Assembly: GCA_003999685.1 (NCBI GenBank)
Contig: CP021220.1
Location: forward strand, 2,294,001-2,358,000
Origin: Taiwanofungus camphoratus
Taxonomy: Eukaryota > Basidiomycota > Agaricomycetes > Polyporales > Taiwanofungaceae
Length of the DNA stretch: 64,000 nucleotides
Reading direction: 5' to 3'
Shown piece by piece: positions 11,446-21,453 of the stretch. The first letter of the stretch is position 1. Each line of letters begins with the position of its first letter. A program made the translations under genes and the position numbers. The notes beneath the pieces are model-generated. The model worked only from the letters and a program-made list of their open reading frames with translations, was not told the origin of the DNA and made no database searches.

Positions 11446-14049
11446 ATGCTCTGGAGAGTCGGCCAGGAATTCAGGCATCTTCAGCAAGCTGCGCTGCTCC
11501 TTTTTTCGGTGCCTCGCATAACAATCCACACGCCGTTCCTGGTCGTTCAACCGCTTCATCACTCGATCCGCGTACAATGGCCGCCAGCCGTAGCTTTTCG
11601 GGGCCGGCAATTTGCTCAGCAGCGAGCGGGAAGTCCGAACATCGATTCAATATTTCTAGGCCAAAGAGCAGATGGAGTCGCAGTATTATCGAACGAGGCG
11701 CAGCCAAGGAAGGTGAAGCCCAGGAAGCACCCTACCAAAAAGGTCTCACAGCGTTCAGAAATCGCATCAATGATAGATGCAGCATTTGCCTGCTTCTCTC
11801 TGAAATCTACGGCACTGAAGAAGCTACGGGGGGGTGGCGAGTCCGCTGGCTTGCTCGAACACGTCGTCGACCGCGAAAAGGCACGCAAACTTGCTATGCT
11901 CATGGCCAACACCACTCGACCAAAACGAGCGTTGCAAGTTCTCATACTGGCGCACGCACTTGGCTGCAAGCTCAAACAGAATGCGTACGAAGGTGTTGCC
12001 CACGAGTTGGCAACAGGCCGGCAATGGCGCCTTGTCTGTTTTCTCGTCAAGCTGGGCCTACGGCATACAGGCAGGACTACCGTTCGTTTACTCAATTGGC
12101 GTACGCGAGCTCTCGTCGAGATCCAGCATTTTACTTCCCTCGACGGCGTACTAGAGAGATTCAAAGCGGACAATTTGAAGCCGAACCGGAGGACGTTCCA
12201 CTTACTTATATCAGGCCACATTCGGAATCGAGATTTAGCCCGTGCGAGGCATTATCTATCAGCAATGCAGGAGGCAGGGTATCGCATCGACGGATCCACA
12301 CATGCTCTCATCGTCTCCGTTTATCGTTCATTAGGTCCCGATCATGCTGTGATGGCTCAGGCATTGAAAGTACTACGCGACGTCGACAATCGATCGGCGA
12401 CTATCGTTCTCAACAGCTTGATTCAACTATCCTTGGACTCTCACGACATGCCCGGAGCTCTTCGTTTTCTATCTATGTGCAATCAACCAACAGTGGACCT
12501 TGGCCAACCTCCAGACCTTGGGGAAAATATCACCCGGGAAGGCGGAGATGTCACGCAACGATTAACGGATCCCCTCACGCCCCTCGGTTCGCAACAGGAA
12601 TGTTCTCCACCAATTTCCCTTTACGACGCTGCTACTTTCACAATACTCATCAACCATTTAGCTAGAGAATGCGACCTTTCTCGCGCCTTACAGGTGTTTC
12701 GACGCATGAACGCGGCTGGCGTTCAGCCAGATAGTGGTATCGCGGCCGCCCTCGTTCGAGCACACTTCGCCGGAGGGCAGGCGGGTGTTGCTGTTCGGAT
12801 TGTTGCCGACATGTGCAAAGGGTACGGAGCACCCCATGCGCTCTTTCACAGTATAGGTTTAGTCCGTGCGCCTCCCGACGGTCTCTCATTTCATCTTTCT
12901 CGCGTTCCTCCTACTACGGTTGTGTTCAATGCCCTCCTCCAAGGTGTGCTGGAGACACATGGGCTGAATGGCATGCGTGTCGTTCAGCACATCATGCGGA
13001 CTTGTGGCGTCAGATTTGACGAGCACACCATTCACATATTCTTATCATACTTAAGCAAGGTTGAGGATGCTCGTCCGCGAGAAATTATCAGGTTGCTCAA
13101 GGGCAAATGGACGAGAGAAATCACTACAACGCTTCAACATTTGCACGCAGTCATGCGCCCTCTCCTACGACGGGAAAAGAAACTGCTGCGATACAGCAAC
13201 CAGAAGGCCTCCACTGCCGACGTTGTCCAGCATCGCGCCAATGTGCTCTCTGCGGCTGGCAAAATATCTGGAGTCGCGAAAACACTCGATCCCAGCGCAG
13301 GGATAGCGTTCCCTCGCGCAACATCGTATCGTGCTCTGTTACGACCGGTTTTGCACCGTCTCCGTTCTCACCGAGTCAGGAGCGATAAAGCCACGTTCGC
13401 CTTTCGGATCAAGCACGACGCCATAGTCAAAGGTGATTTGGAGATGGCGAGACGATCATTTCAAGCCATGATTGACCGTGGTATACATCCCAACGAATAC
13501 CATTTTGCTGCTTTGATGGAGGGGTATGCCCAGGCCGGTCAGACACATCAAGTTATGGAACTCATGAGGTCCGCAGCAGCATTCGGCATTCATCCAAATG
13601 TCAAGATGTACACCATCCTTATAGCAGGGTATGCTGGTCAGGGACGAACAGCACAGGCCCTACGTGTATTCCGCGACATGATCACCGAAGGCATTAAGCC
13701 TGATGTCATTGCGGTTGATGTTTTGATTCAGGGGTACCTTACTGCGGGAGCATTCATGGCAGCGCGTCGTGTACTTTTACACTTATGGCCAACCATAGCG
13801 GACTTTCCGGCGGAACTGCAACAAGCGCCACTGAAGGAACTGGTGAGAAGATTCCGGTCTTTGAATCAGGGCCCTCGCAACGCATCCGAACGGTTGTCTA
13901 AGCAAAGACAGCGCATGCTTCGTTGGAAGGTGAAGAAGTTGGCAGAGTATTGGAAACGGCGGAATCCTTCCACTCGGAAGTTCAGGTTTGGGTCGAAACC
14001 ACGTCATGTATCGAATCGTGCGATATATATACATCCTCAACCATTGTAA
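11446..14049 (+). CDS. Pentatricopeptide repeat (PPR) protein, probably mitochondrial
   Basis: This is a single-exon gene of 867 residues. Start and stop are clear, and no intron is needed. The first about 30 residues are basic and amphipathic without acidic clustering, as expected of a mitochondrial presequence. Helix-turn-helix repeats of about 35 residues are visible. One is near residues 245-280. A second is near 390-425, of the form TFTILINHLA...ALQVFRRMNAAGVQPD. A run near 650-770 includes YTILIAGYAGQGRTAQALRV and PDVIAVDVLIQGYL. PPR proteins bind RNA in organelles and act in transcript stability, processing or translation. Which mitochondrial RNA this one binds cannot be read by eye. 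The lysine/arginine-rich tail resembles RNA-binding extensions. The gene converges on hapX, with only 130 bases between the stops. Confidence 0.88.
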   Translation: MLWRVGQEFRHLQQAALLLFSVPRITIHTPFLVVQPLHHSIRVQWPPAVAFRGRQFAQQRAGSPNIDSIFLGQRADGVAVLSNEAQPRKVKPRKHPTKKVSQRSEIASMIDAAFACFSLKSTALKKLRGGGESAGLLEHVVDREKARKLAMLMANTTRPKRALQVLILAHALGCKLKQNAYEGVAHELATGRQWRLVCFLVKLGLRHTGRTTVRLLNWRTRALVEIQHFTSLDGVLERFKADNLKPNRRTFHLLISGHIRNRDLARARHYLSAMQEAGYRIDGSTHALIVSVYRSLGPDHAVMAQALKVLRDVDNRSATIVLNSLIQLSLDSHDMPGALRFLSMCNQPTVDLGQPPDLGENITREGGDVTQRLTDPLTPLGSQQECSPPISLYDAATFTILINHLARECDLSRALQVFRRMNAAGVQPDSGIAAALVRAHFAGGQAGVAVRIVADMCKGYGAPHALFHSIGLVRAPPDGLSFHLSRVPPTTVVFNALLQGVLETHGLNGMRVVQHIMRTCGVRFDEHTIHIFLSYLSKVEDARPREIIRLLKGKWTREITTTLQHLHAVMRPLLRREKKLLRYSNQKASTADVVQHRANVLSAAGKISGVAKTLDPSAGIAFPRATSYRALLRPVLHRLRSHRVRSDKATFAFRIKHDAIVKGDLEMARRSFQAMIDRGIHPNEYHFAALMEGYAQAGQTHQVMELMRSAAAFGIHPNVKMYTILIAGYAGQGRTAQALRVFRDMITEGIKPDVIAVDVLIQGYLTAGAFMAARRVLLHLWPTIADFPAELQQAPLKELVRRFRSLNQGPRNASERLSKQRQRMLRWKVKKLAEYWKRRNPSTRKFRFGSKPRHVSNRAIYIHPQPL

Positions 14050-14179
14050 TTATGTCGAGGTTTGATATCGTCCCGACGATGTCCAGACGTAAGCTGTGTC
14101 CGTACTCGGAAACTCGTAGTGATTGAAGCAACACATACGCGTCACAACCCATAACATACAACTTAGATACGAGGTAATG

Positions 14180-15949
14180 TCACGGTAACGGGAACTTAGC
14201 ATCTAATATCCTCAGAGCTTCGCGAACGCCATCTGCCATGACCTCTCGCACCCGTTGGCGCCCGCACCTAATGAGAACTTCTTGTGGTACTAGTTGGGGT
14301 GGAGGCGACGGGGCAACCATGCCTGCGCGCTGTCTTTCGTTGTAGTGCGCGTGGGGATCACCCAGTAAGACAGACTGGTTGTTCGTGTCCGAATGATGCT
14401 GTGGAAGGTGTGGTGATATCCCCCTTTCAGGAGTAATCGAACCCGGCGCAGGTAATATTTCGACGCTCGGTCCAGTGCATTTTGAACGACGTGCGACAAC
14501 TTCGGCAAGGAGGGTGAGGTCGGAGAAGGTGACATTGGGATGAGACTTGAGTTGGCGCCATGCGTCGTCACAAGGAATGGTTTCAGTCGAGGACTGTGAG
14601 TCGTGCATCATGGAAGAATTCCCCATGGCCGACGCATTGGCAGGCGGTTCGCCACAACCTCCGCAGGCAGCGGGATTTCCACAACAGCCAGTGACAGGAG
14701 GAACATCCCCAGATCCATTGGGACAATAGCCACACGATGACGTTGACGCAACCGTCTCGCTGATGGCAGCACAAAAGGCTTTGCCAAACGCATCGTCCGC
14801 GCATGCTAGACAGTTGGATGGATCACCTGAACACGACGCCACATTCGTGCGAGCCTCTGATGGTAAAGAGACTGGAAAAATAGGTTGGGAAGAAGGGTTT
14901 GGCGACCGCCGGCGGAGGGGGACAGGAGGTTGATACGCAGGCAAATTGTCGAGGATAGACGACTGGGTAGGCGCCCGCGTGAAATTGGCATGTTGCATTT
15001 CAATGTCTGCCTGACGCTCTGCATGTTCCATTTTTTGTGGCGATGGATCGGTCAGCGATAGTTGTTCCGAAACCTGCTGCATGGCCATCTCTCCGCAAAC
15101 GCATGGAGTAGTCTCGTTGCAAAACCCACACAAGCTGCCCATGGGCCGGCCGGATTCAAAGAGACCGTTCTTTGCATGAGAACTGACATCGTACATGTTC
15201 AAGGTGTTGTCCATCGGGGCATCCTGTGGGGAGGGAAGCATAGGCACGGGAGAGAAGCTGGTATGAGATGGAGAAGATGCGTAGGAGGACGGAGACGAGA
15301 CATAAGGGGCGTTCGAGTACGACGAATTCGAAGGGTCTGGATGGACTTTGGACTTTTTTCTTGCCTGCTGAGAAGACGAGATACTTGGAGATCGTGGGAG
15401 AGACTCGGCCCTCGTCCTCTTCTTTGTACCATCCTGTGCAATAGATTCTGTCAACTGTGCGACTTTCTCTTTCAGGAGAGTGTTCTCCGATCGGAGCTTC
15501 TCATTTTCCTCCTTCAGTCGTTTAGCGATATTTTGAAGTGCAACGTTGCGCTCGACTTCGCCCTGTTCGTATTGCTGCACGCGAGCTTGAAGCTCGGCCA
15601 GCTGCGACTGCTTTCGCTCACGAAACGCGCGCTGAGCGGCTCTAGGTCTCGCGTGAGCTGTGTCAGGGCTATTGTATGACATGAATGCCTACCTGTTCTG
15701 CACACGCCTGCCCTTGTTGTCCACCTACGCCGCATGATTTAAGCAAACATAACAGGGCTCGTGAGGGGAAGTCTAACCTCTGTGGGCTCTTGCACGGGCG
15801 GCGCGATATCTTTCTTGGGTTTGCGACCGGGCTTGGGTTTAGCAGGAATGACCCACTCCTTGGACGCTGTTGCAAATCAGTCACAGTGTGCCTCGGAATT
15901 GATCCGGGCCTTCGTTACCTGTAGCCCATAGCGTGGTAGAAGTAGACAT
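14180..15949 (-). CDS. hapX: HapX-type bZIP iron regulator
   Basis: Exons are 15919-15949, 15778-15866, 15693-15724 and 14180-15641, encoding 537 residues. Residues 12-29 (SKEWVIPAKPKPGRKPKK) match the Hap4-like segment that docks on the CCAAT-binding complex. A Yap-type basic region follows (about 45-61, NRAAQRAFRERK), then a leucine zipper to about residue 115. Downstream are Cys-rich patches: CGFCNETTPCVCGE, a CxxxxxxCLAC cluster, and CGYC...CCGNPAACGGCG. This is the domain order of HapX in ascomycetes and Cryptococcus. HapX represses iron-consuming pathways and activates uptake when iron is scarce; the Cys clusters are thought to sense Fe-S. The three small upstream exons were placed because they restore the docking segment and basic region in phase. 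GATA-like sites lie upstream. Confidence 0.9.
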
Positions 15950-16143
15950 GGGCGGGGCTGCGGCTGCTGCACTCATACAGGCAAGCTATATGGCCAGTGC
16001 GGACGAGAACAAGCGCAACGCTAAAAGGCAAAGAAGGAGGGTTGTAGATCTGGGAAACGCAAGCGTGTCGAGCGGGGACTTTTAAGTGAGAAGCACTCAG
16101 AGACGAGGTAACGGGACAGAGGGAGAGATGGGCCGCGGTCGTC

Positions 16144-16154
16144 TGATAAGATAA
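16144..16154 (+). promoter_or_regulatory. Tandem GATA motif upstream of hapX
   Basis: The sequence TGATAAGATAA lies 195-205 bases upstream of the hapX start codon. With its flank it reads TCTGATAAGATAA, close to the ATCWGATAA sites known for the fungal iron GATA repressor (SreA/Fep1 family). It differs from that consensus at the first base. That family is known to repress hapX in other fungi. Binding here is an inference. Confidence 0.45.
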
Positions 16155-16390
16155 CATTCAATCATCCCGGTTTTATCTCCAGCAGGCGCCGGAGATCACC
16201 GGCAAGGCCTCTCGAGGAGCGGCATGCGCGTGACCTGATACACCAGCACTATTCCCGACTCAGAGTTGCCTCTGCACATCCCTTCCTCCCACACCCATAG
16301 CCCGGAGACTCCGAGCCGCACCCTGATAGTACCTCCTTCATCTTTGCTAATACTTAAAAGTTAAAAAACCACTACCAGCTCGAAGGGCCT

Positions 16391-16399
16391 ATCAGATAG
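16391..16399 (+). promoter_or_regulatory. Second iron-GATA-like site upstream of hapX
   Basis: ATCAGATAG matches ATCWGATAA at eight of nine positions and sits in the palindrome CTATCAGATAG. It is about 440 bases upstream of the hapX start codon. It could be chance; its value lies in being near the tandem GATA motif of the same promoter. Confidence 0.3.
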
Positions 16400-17094
16400 C
16401 CCATTTGTGGGTGACATAACGCCGCCCCTTCCAGAGCCCCAGCATGGGCACGTCGTTCGGACCAGTTCGGAATTCGGCTCGTGTATTCAGTTCACTGGCA
16501 AGCTGCGTCTCTTTCGCGCATGTTGGTCGTGTGAAGCTCCAGATCGAGAGCCTTTGGACGCACTTCTGATATGCGCTAAAATCAAGGGTTCCAATTCAGC
16601 ATGGACCGGCGCTCCTAGCTCTCCAAACGTCGGATCGACGGTGGCTCTCCAACAAGCCCGTCCCTGCGCGTCTACGGGAACTCTTGTACACCTTTAGTCC
16701 TCCACAACACCAGGTTTCACGACTTGCGGTCCAATTCACCCGGATTGGCAGCAGGTGGTCCGCGCCAAGCCGTCAACGGTCTTTGAGAGGATTGATGGAT
16801 TCTCTCGGCATTCTGTATTGCAGGTCTGCGGTAATGTCTGCAAAACGAACTAACCTCGAGTCTTCAAAGCTCTCTTCTTCACGTTTGCGCAGACAAATTT
16901 TCAATTCGACCACTGCCGAATTGCTAAGCACAGGCTTAGATTTGTTTCATAAATAAGTACACGGGCAATATCGAAAGCGCGTAAATCTAAACGCGTATAT
17001 AAGGACAAGACAATAAGAACAGGAGAAAAAACCCAGGTATGTGGACGCAAAAAAATACAACAAAGGTTACATGTAGAAAGATATAACAGGCAAG

Positions 17095-18457
17095 AGTATA
17101 ACATCGAAACCAAGGATGTCGCACCACCTCCGCAACAGAAATCCTGTCCCCGATACTTTAGCATCTTCTCCAACAAATCTACCAAGAGCTCAACCTCTGC
17201 TTCTTCAAGCCGTGTTCCCGACTTCTCGATCATCCTCCTTTCGTTACATCTGGAGTTTCATCCTGCTCCCCGATCTTGTTCAGTTTCTTACAGAGGGACG
17301 TCTTAAGTGCGGTCAGCTGCACCCTTTGTTCTCTTTGTTCCTCCTCCGGCTTCGGTGCACCTGTCTCGTCAATTCACACCCGTCAATCCACCATGGTTCT
17401 GGAAGCTTGCCTAACGTTTCAGTGATCTGTTTGAGGATCAGGTCGTCACTACTGAGAAAGGGATCAAAGAGTGGCGATCCCGCTCGGATGTCAAATACTG
17501 TACACGCCAGGGCCCGGATATTGGAAGCAAAGCTGATTTTCGAGTCCAAAACCCGCTTCCGGGGAGAGGTAATGGAACGGAGTGGCAGGCTCATAATTTG
17601 GTGGTGGATGTTCCACTAAGCCGAAATCTATGAAATTCGGTCAATCTATGAGAAGGATGCCCTCCTGAAGAAATGAGGAAACGGAAAGCTGAGATATGGG
17701 CTCGAGAGGACCTGGAGGTGACCCGCTGCAAGTAACTACTTCTTCCAGCTCGGAGCTGCCCAAGATTTCGTAGATGTTGTCGACTGACCACCTATGGACT
17801 TGATCAGACACTCGAAAGAGAATGTTGGACGGTGTCAGATCTGTGCAAGGGACAAAAAAAACAGTTGACACGAAATCAAATGCTCTGCCTAGAGTGAGGT
17901 ATCTGGTTAAGGACTAACCTCCATGGATCATTTTGCAAGAGTGCAAGAGATCTACCGCAGTAGCTACTTGTCTTGCCACCTTTCTCTCGAGATCCCCCCG
18001 AAGTCGTTTGCTACCCGACACCCTTCCCGGACATTCTGACATGGATAGAACGCTGGGTCCAGCGAGTTCAGATATTAAACAGAGGTGAGAGCCATTTGGA
18101 CCTTCCTGTAAGATGCAGTTCTTGATGACCTGAAGATTCTCCTTGCCTAGGTGAGTGGTGGCACAAGAAAGTTTTTGAGGGATGTATATTGTTTAGCTGA
18201 CATGTCTTTTAGAGCGAACAGGCTTCCAGAGTCTTGAAATTGTACTGGCGAGCGTTGGTCCCGAACGAGCCAGACCGTGGATGAGTCCCCAAATCCTAGT
18301 TTGTGTAGGACCTTGTATCGACCTCTAGCAAAGATGTCTCCGATCGACACTGGAAGAAATCCCCCAGGCCGATATTTCTCGAGGTTCTCGACATTGACAA
18401 GCTGAGTGTACCGGTAACGGCGTTGGTAGCTGTAGTAGTCAGTATTTGGTTCTCGTG
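17095..18457 (-). pseudogene. SRPK-like serine/threonine kinase pseudogene
   Basis: Kinase landmarks occur in the right order: VSIGDIFARGRYKVLHKLGFGDSSTVWL (Gly-rich loop, about 18240-18350), FALKDM with the ATP-binding Lys (near 18205), HGDLTPSNILF catalytic loop split by an intron (about 17830-17930), DFG (near 17620), and SKISFASNIRALACTVFDIR (about 17500-17560). The EVVRHPWF end lies near 17105-17130. They cannot be joined in one frame by introns. A frame shift lies near 18150, an in-frame TGA near 17641, and further shifts near 17555, 17235 and 17150. All catalytic residues survive in the pieces, so decay looks recent. Family membership is clear from the SRPK-style spacer; function is almost surely lost unless the breaks are sequencing errors. 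The true 5' end was not resolved and may extend to about 18560. Confidence 0.75.
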
Positions 18458-21453
18458 CTAAAGAGTGTTAACATCTGATGTAGCAGTATCAGCATACAAT
18501 GAGGTGGATTATCGGCATATGAAGTGTTCTACCGGTGAAAGATTTTACAGCTGTTTTCGCAAGTATTGAGACAAGCGCGTACTTGAAAACAGTAGATGAT
18601 AACTCGGCCTGGTGGGCAGCAGCCACTCCGGTCGTGGTTGAGCCCGGCTACACGACGCGCGCCGCATGGAGCGCAGCCTCTCGTGAAGTCGATTAGAAGC
18701 ACTTGAAAAGAATTTGTGAGGGTTGAATTTGCCGTACTGGCCTCGAAGCCAATATTTGAATAGGTTTGAATCTTCCGGACTGATCTACACAATTCCCATC
18801 TTTAAATAAGTATGTTAACATTATGTGACCCTTGTCAATTGCCCCATGTCTGCCGTTAGGTTTCCAACGTCGACCTCTATGTCTTTCACATTCAATGTGC
18901 CATCGAATCGTCCAATGGCCACCTAACTTTACTGCGCTTTCCTGCTTGGTTTCTCCATTTTGCCTCCTCTCTGGCGTTAGCTTGAGGTGGATCAGGCAGT
19001 GACGTTCGTGACGTACGCTAGTCAATCAAAGCTTGACCAGGAGAGATCACAGGACGGCAGCACTATCTTCGGAAGCGCCGTCAAGGCTACAAAGTGCACC
19101 CTCTGGATCCGTACGAGGTGATCGTGCCGAATGAGTGAGAGATTTATTCCCTGACAAGCACTGGCGGATAAACAATTTACTCTGCTCGTATCAGTGTGGT
19201 GCTCAAAGTTCCCTTTCATGTCGTACAGTCCGCGCCGTGCTGGTATCGAGTTCCTGATCTGAATTGTATCGGTATGACTTCTGTCGCGCAATTATTCAAG
19301 CTGTTCAGGGTGCGCGTGAATGAGCTTCTTGTGGTTGCTCCTCTTATACGAACTCGGAATGTATTTCAAAATTTCTCAGTGCCGAGTCCCGAACTCATCA
19401 TTATTGCGTGAGGTGCGGGTGCAGTGCATGTCGTTATGGTCCATAAGGAAGTCAGATGTTTCCAAATTGTGGTAGTATACGTCTGCTAGATTACGAACCG
19501 AGACGATCCATACCAAACGTCGTTCAACGGTGCGAGGAATTGCTTCATCGATGTTATTTTTCGCTGACACTTTTCTGATACAATGTGCGTTGCGGAGTGA
19601 TGCCATATGCCAGACGATCTGAATCTGTTGTTCTGATGCCGTGGTGATTGTTTGTATGGGCCACCTCTCTGGCAGACCAGTAGAATTTGTACATTTATGC
19701 ATGCCGTCCCATAGTGGCATGGTGGATTCTTCTTGGATAAAATCTGTCAAGCTACGCGTGTACATGCTGATGACGCCTTGCACCTACACTCTCATAGCGT
19801 TGTTCGAGCTGGTGGCGGCGACTGCACCAACGATGGCAACGCCGCCCACCGCCCGCCACAGCTATTCGGGTCTGAGAAATCCCGCGTTTTGACGTGCATT
19901 CGCCTCGCCTTCTTCTGTGAAAGGTGTGCCAATAATCTGGGCCTTCCATGGAACCCTCTCAACTCATCTCTTGGGTCCGTGCTCTTTGATATGGTGTGTT
20001 AGTTTGGGTTAACCACTCCTAATCGTCTCGTTACTGTCTCTGAAGAACGCTGTCTCGCAGAGATCGTGTACCTCATGGCGCAATCCGCAGTAGTTTGATT
20101 AATCGAGAATTGCATGGGTGTACCTCGAGTCCCTTCAAGCATCAGTGCAGAAATGTTCACCATCCTGAAGCTATTAGACAACTATGGCCTTTCATGCGAC
20201 CATAAGCTGTACCATTTTGGTTAACAGATTAGACCAAGCGACTAAGAAGGATTTGGAAAGGAAGGAAATCGAAGGGTTGAAACATACTGGTCAGTCTACG
20301 TCCCGGATTGAGCGCGAAGAAACCACTTTCATCCAGATATATTATATCTGATATATCTGAGCCTTCCCGCAAAGTACCCATGTTCCGCATATACTTCGAC
20401 TCACAGCATGGGTCCAGTGTTGCCAAACTTCAGTCCGATCTATCCGCTCATGGTGCCGGTCCAAAGTAACTCGCCTGCGTACATACGTACCGCTGTTGGG
20501 TCAGGTATGTATTCCGTTGCACGCGCAAGTGCATTACTCCCCTACTGGACATCTTGAGAAGATCTATATGGCATTCATCTCGCTTAGTGTAGACTCTATC
20601 CACGATCTCGGGTCGTTGACCATGTCGATTACGCGAGTCGATTATGCATAATGTACGCCTATCTAAGATGTGCCTGTGTGACTTTGAAGTTCGGAGAGTC
20701 GCCCCACGAGTAATATTCAGTACATTTCAGACCCGTTACTAGTACATTTTCAGTCAGCTATCACAGGATGACGCCGAAGATTCAGATGAATGACTCTTGG
20801 AGCCCTATGCTCCTCAAGAACCACATATAGCTCGACGAGCTACCGGTCATACATGAATCGTCTGCCTGGTTTCCGCGCCATCTATCCAACGCTTTGTTAA
20901 GGTCCGTACGGGCGCAGATCAGGGTGGCGCAGTTGTCGCCCCACACCTCCCATAGGCTAGGTCGATCCAGTCTGTGCGTTTCGACCAGCCAAATTTTCTC
21001 GACTGCGAGGATGTCAGTCTCGGAGGATGGTAGGTTGCCCGGTCGGTGAACATTGCCACCATCCCCACCATCGTTTGTGAGGATCATGCGTCCAGGTTGA
21101 TGCCGTGCCTCGCTAATAATGGCCTTTTCGATAAACCTCGCGCTCTGGAGTGTACCTGGACAGCGCCGACAGAGAGGGGCACTGGAGATAGAGTACGCTG
21201 TGAGAGTCCGCCACAGACGCGTTCCGGCACGTGTCAGAACAGTCACGAGTTTTGGCCTCGATCAACGATCGCACCTGTGTCTTATTGGCGATTGCACACA
21301 CGTGTGTACTAGTGCGTAACACCTCCTCAACAAGCTCATGCTGCCCCCGTTCCTGGACCTGTCAATGTGGATCCATGCGAGCTCGTCCTCGTCTAGAGAC
21401 TGATATAGAGGGACTCCTGCGTCCTTCCTCTCCAGCTCCTTCCTCTATCCACC
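18458..21453. other. Gene-poor region with only short open frames
   Basis: About 3 kb lie between the kinase relic and the GIT1-type permease. The longest frames are 20782-21246 (-, 154 codons) and 19376-19783 (-, 135 codons). Neither shows a domain, a coherent exon chain or a convincing start context. A small palindrome (AGATATATTATATCT, 20335-20349) sits in AT-rich DNA. I see no terminal inverted or direct repeats. The promoter of the permease must lie at the right end; the rest may be decayed DNA. Confidence 0.4.

Larger units (their letters stand above)
15950..17094. other. Intergenic, hapX promoter region
   Basis: About 1.1 kb lie between the hapX start and the end of the kinase relic. 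Besides the two GATA-like sites there are CCAAT pentamers near 16590 and 16732 and an ATTGG near 16742, of unknown relevance. Small open frames such as 16407-16697 (+) show no motifs. I see no gene. Confidence 0.45.

Noticed and set aside
15062-15679. Plus-strand frame of 205 codons across hapX
   Set aside because: It is antisense to the hapX long exon, where the bZIP and Cys clusters are unambiguous. The translation has no recognisable content.
17591-17791. Explaining the kinase frame breaks with extra introns
   Set aside because: No suitable GT donors lie at the breaks near 18150, 17555, 17235 and 17150, and the stop lies between DFG-adjacent codons in the same frame.
20335-20349. AT-rich palindrome AGATATATTATATCT
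   Set aside because: Such short palindromes are common in AT-rich DNA, and nothing around it suggests a site.
20782-21246. Minus-strand frame of 154 codons as a gene
   Set aside because: It has no motif, no start context and no neighbouring exons. Length alone is not enough.
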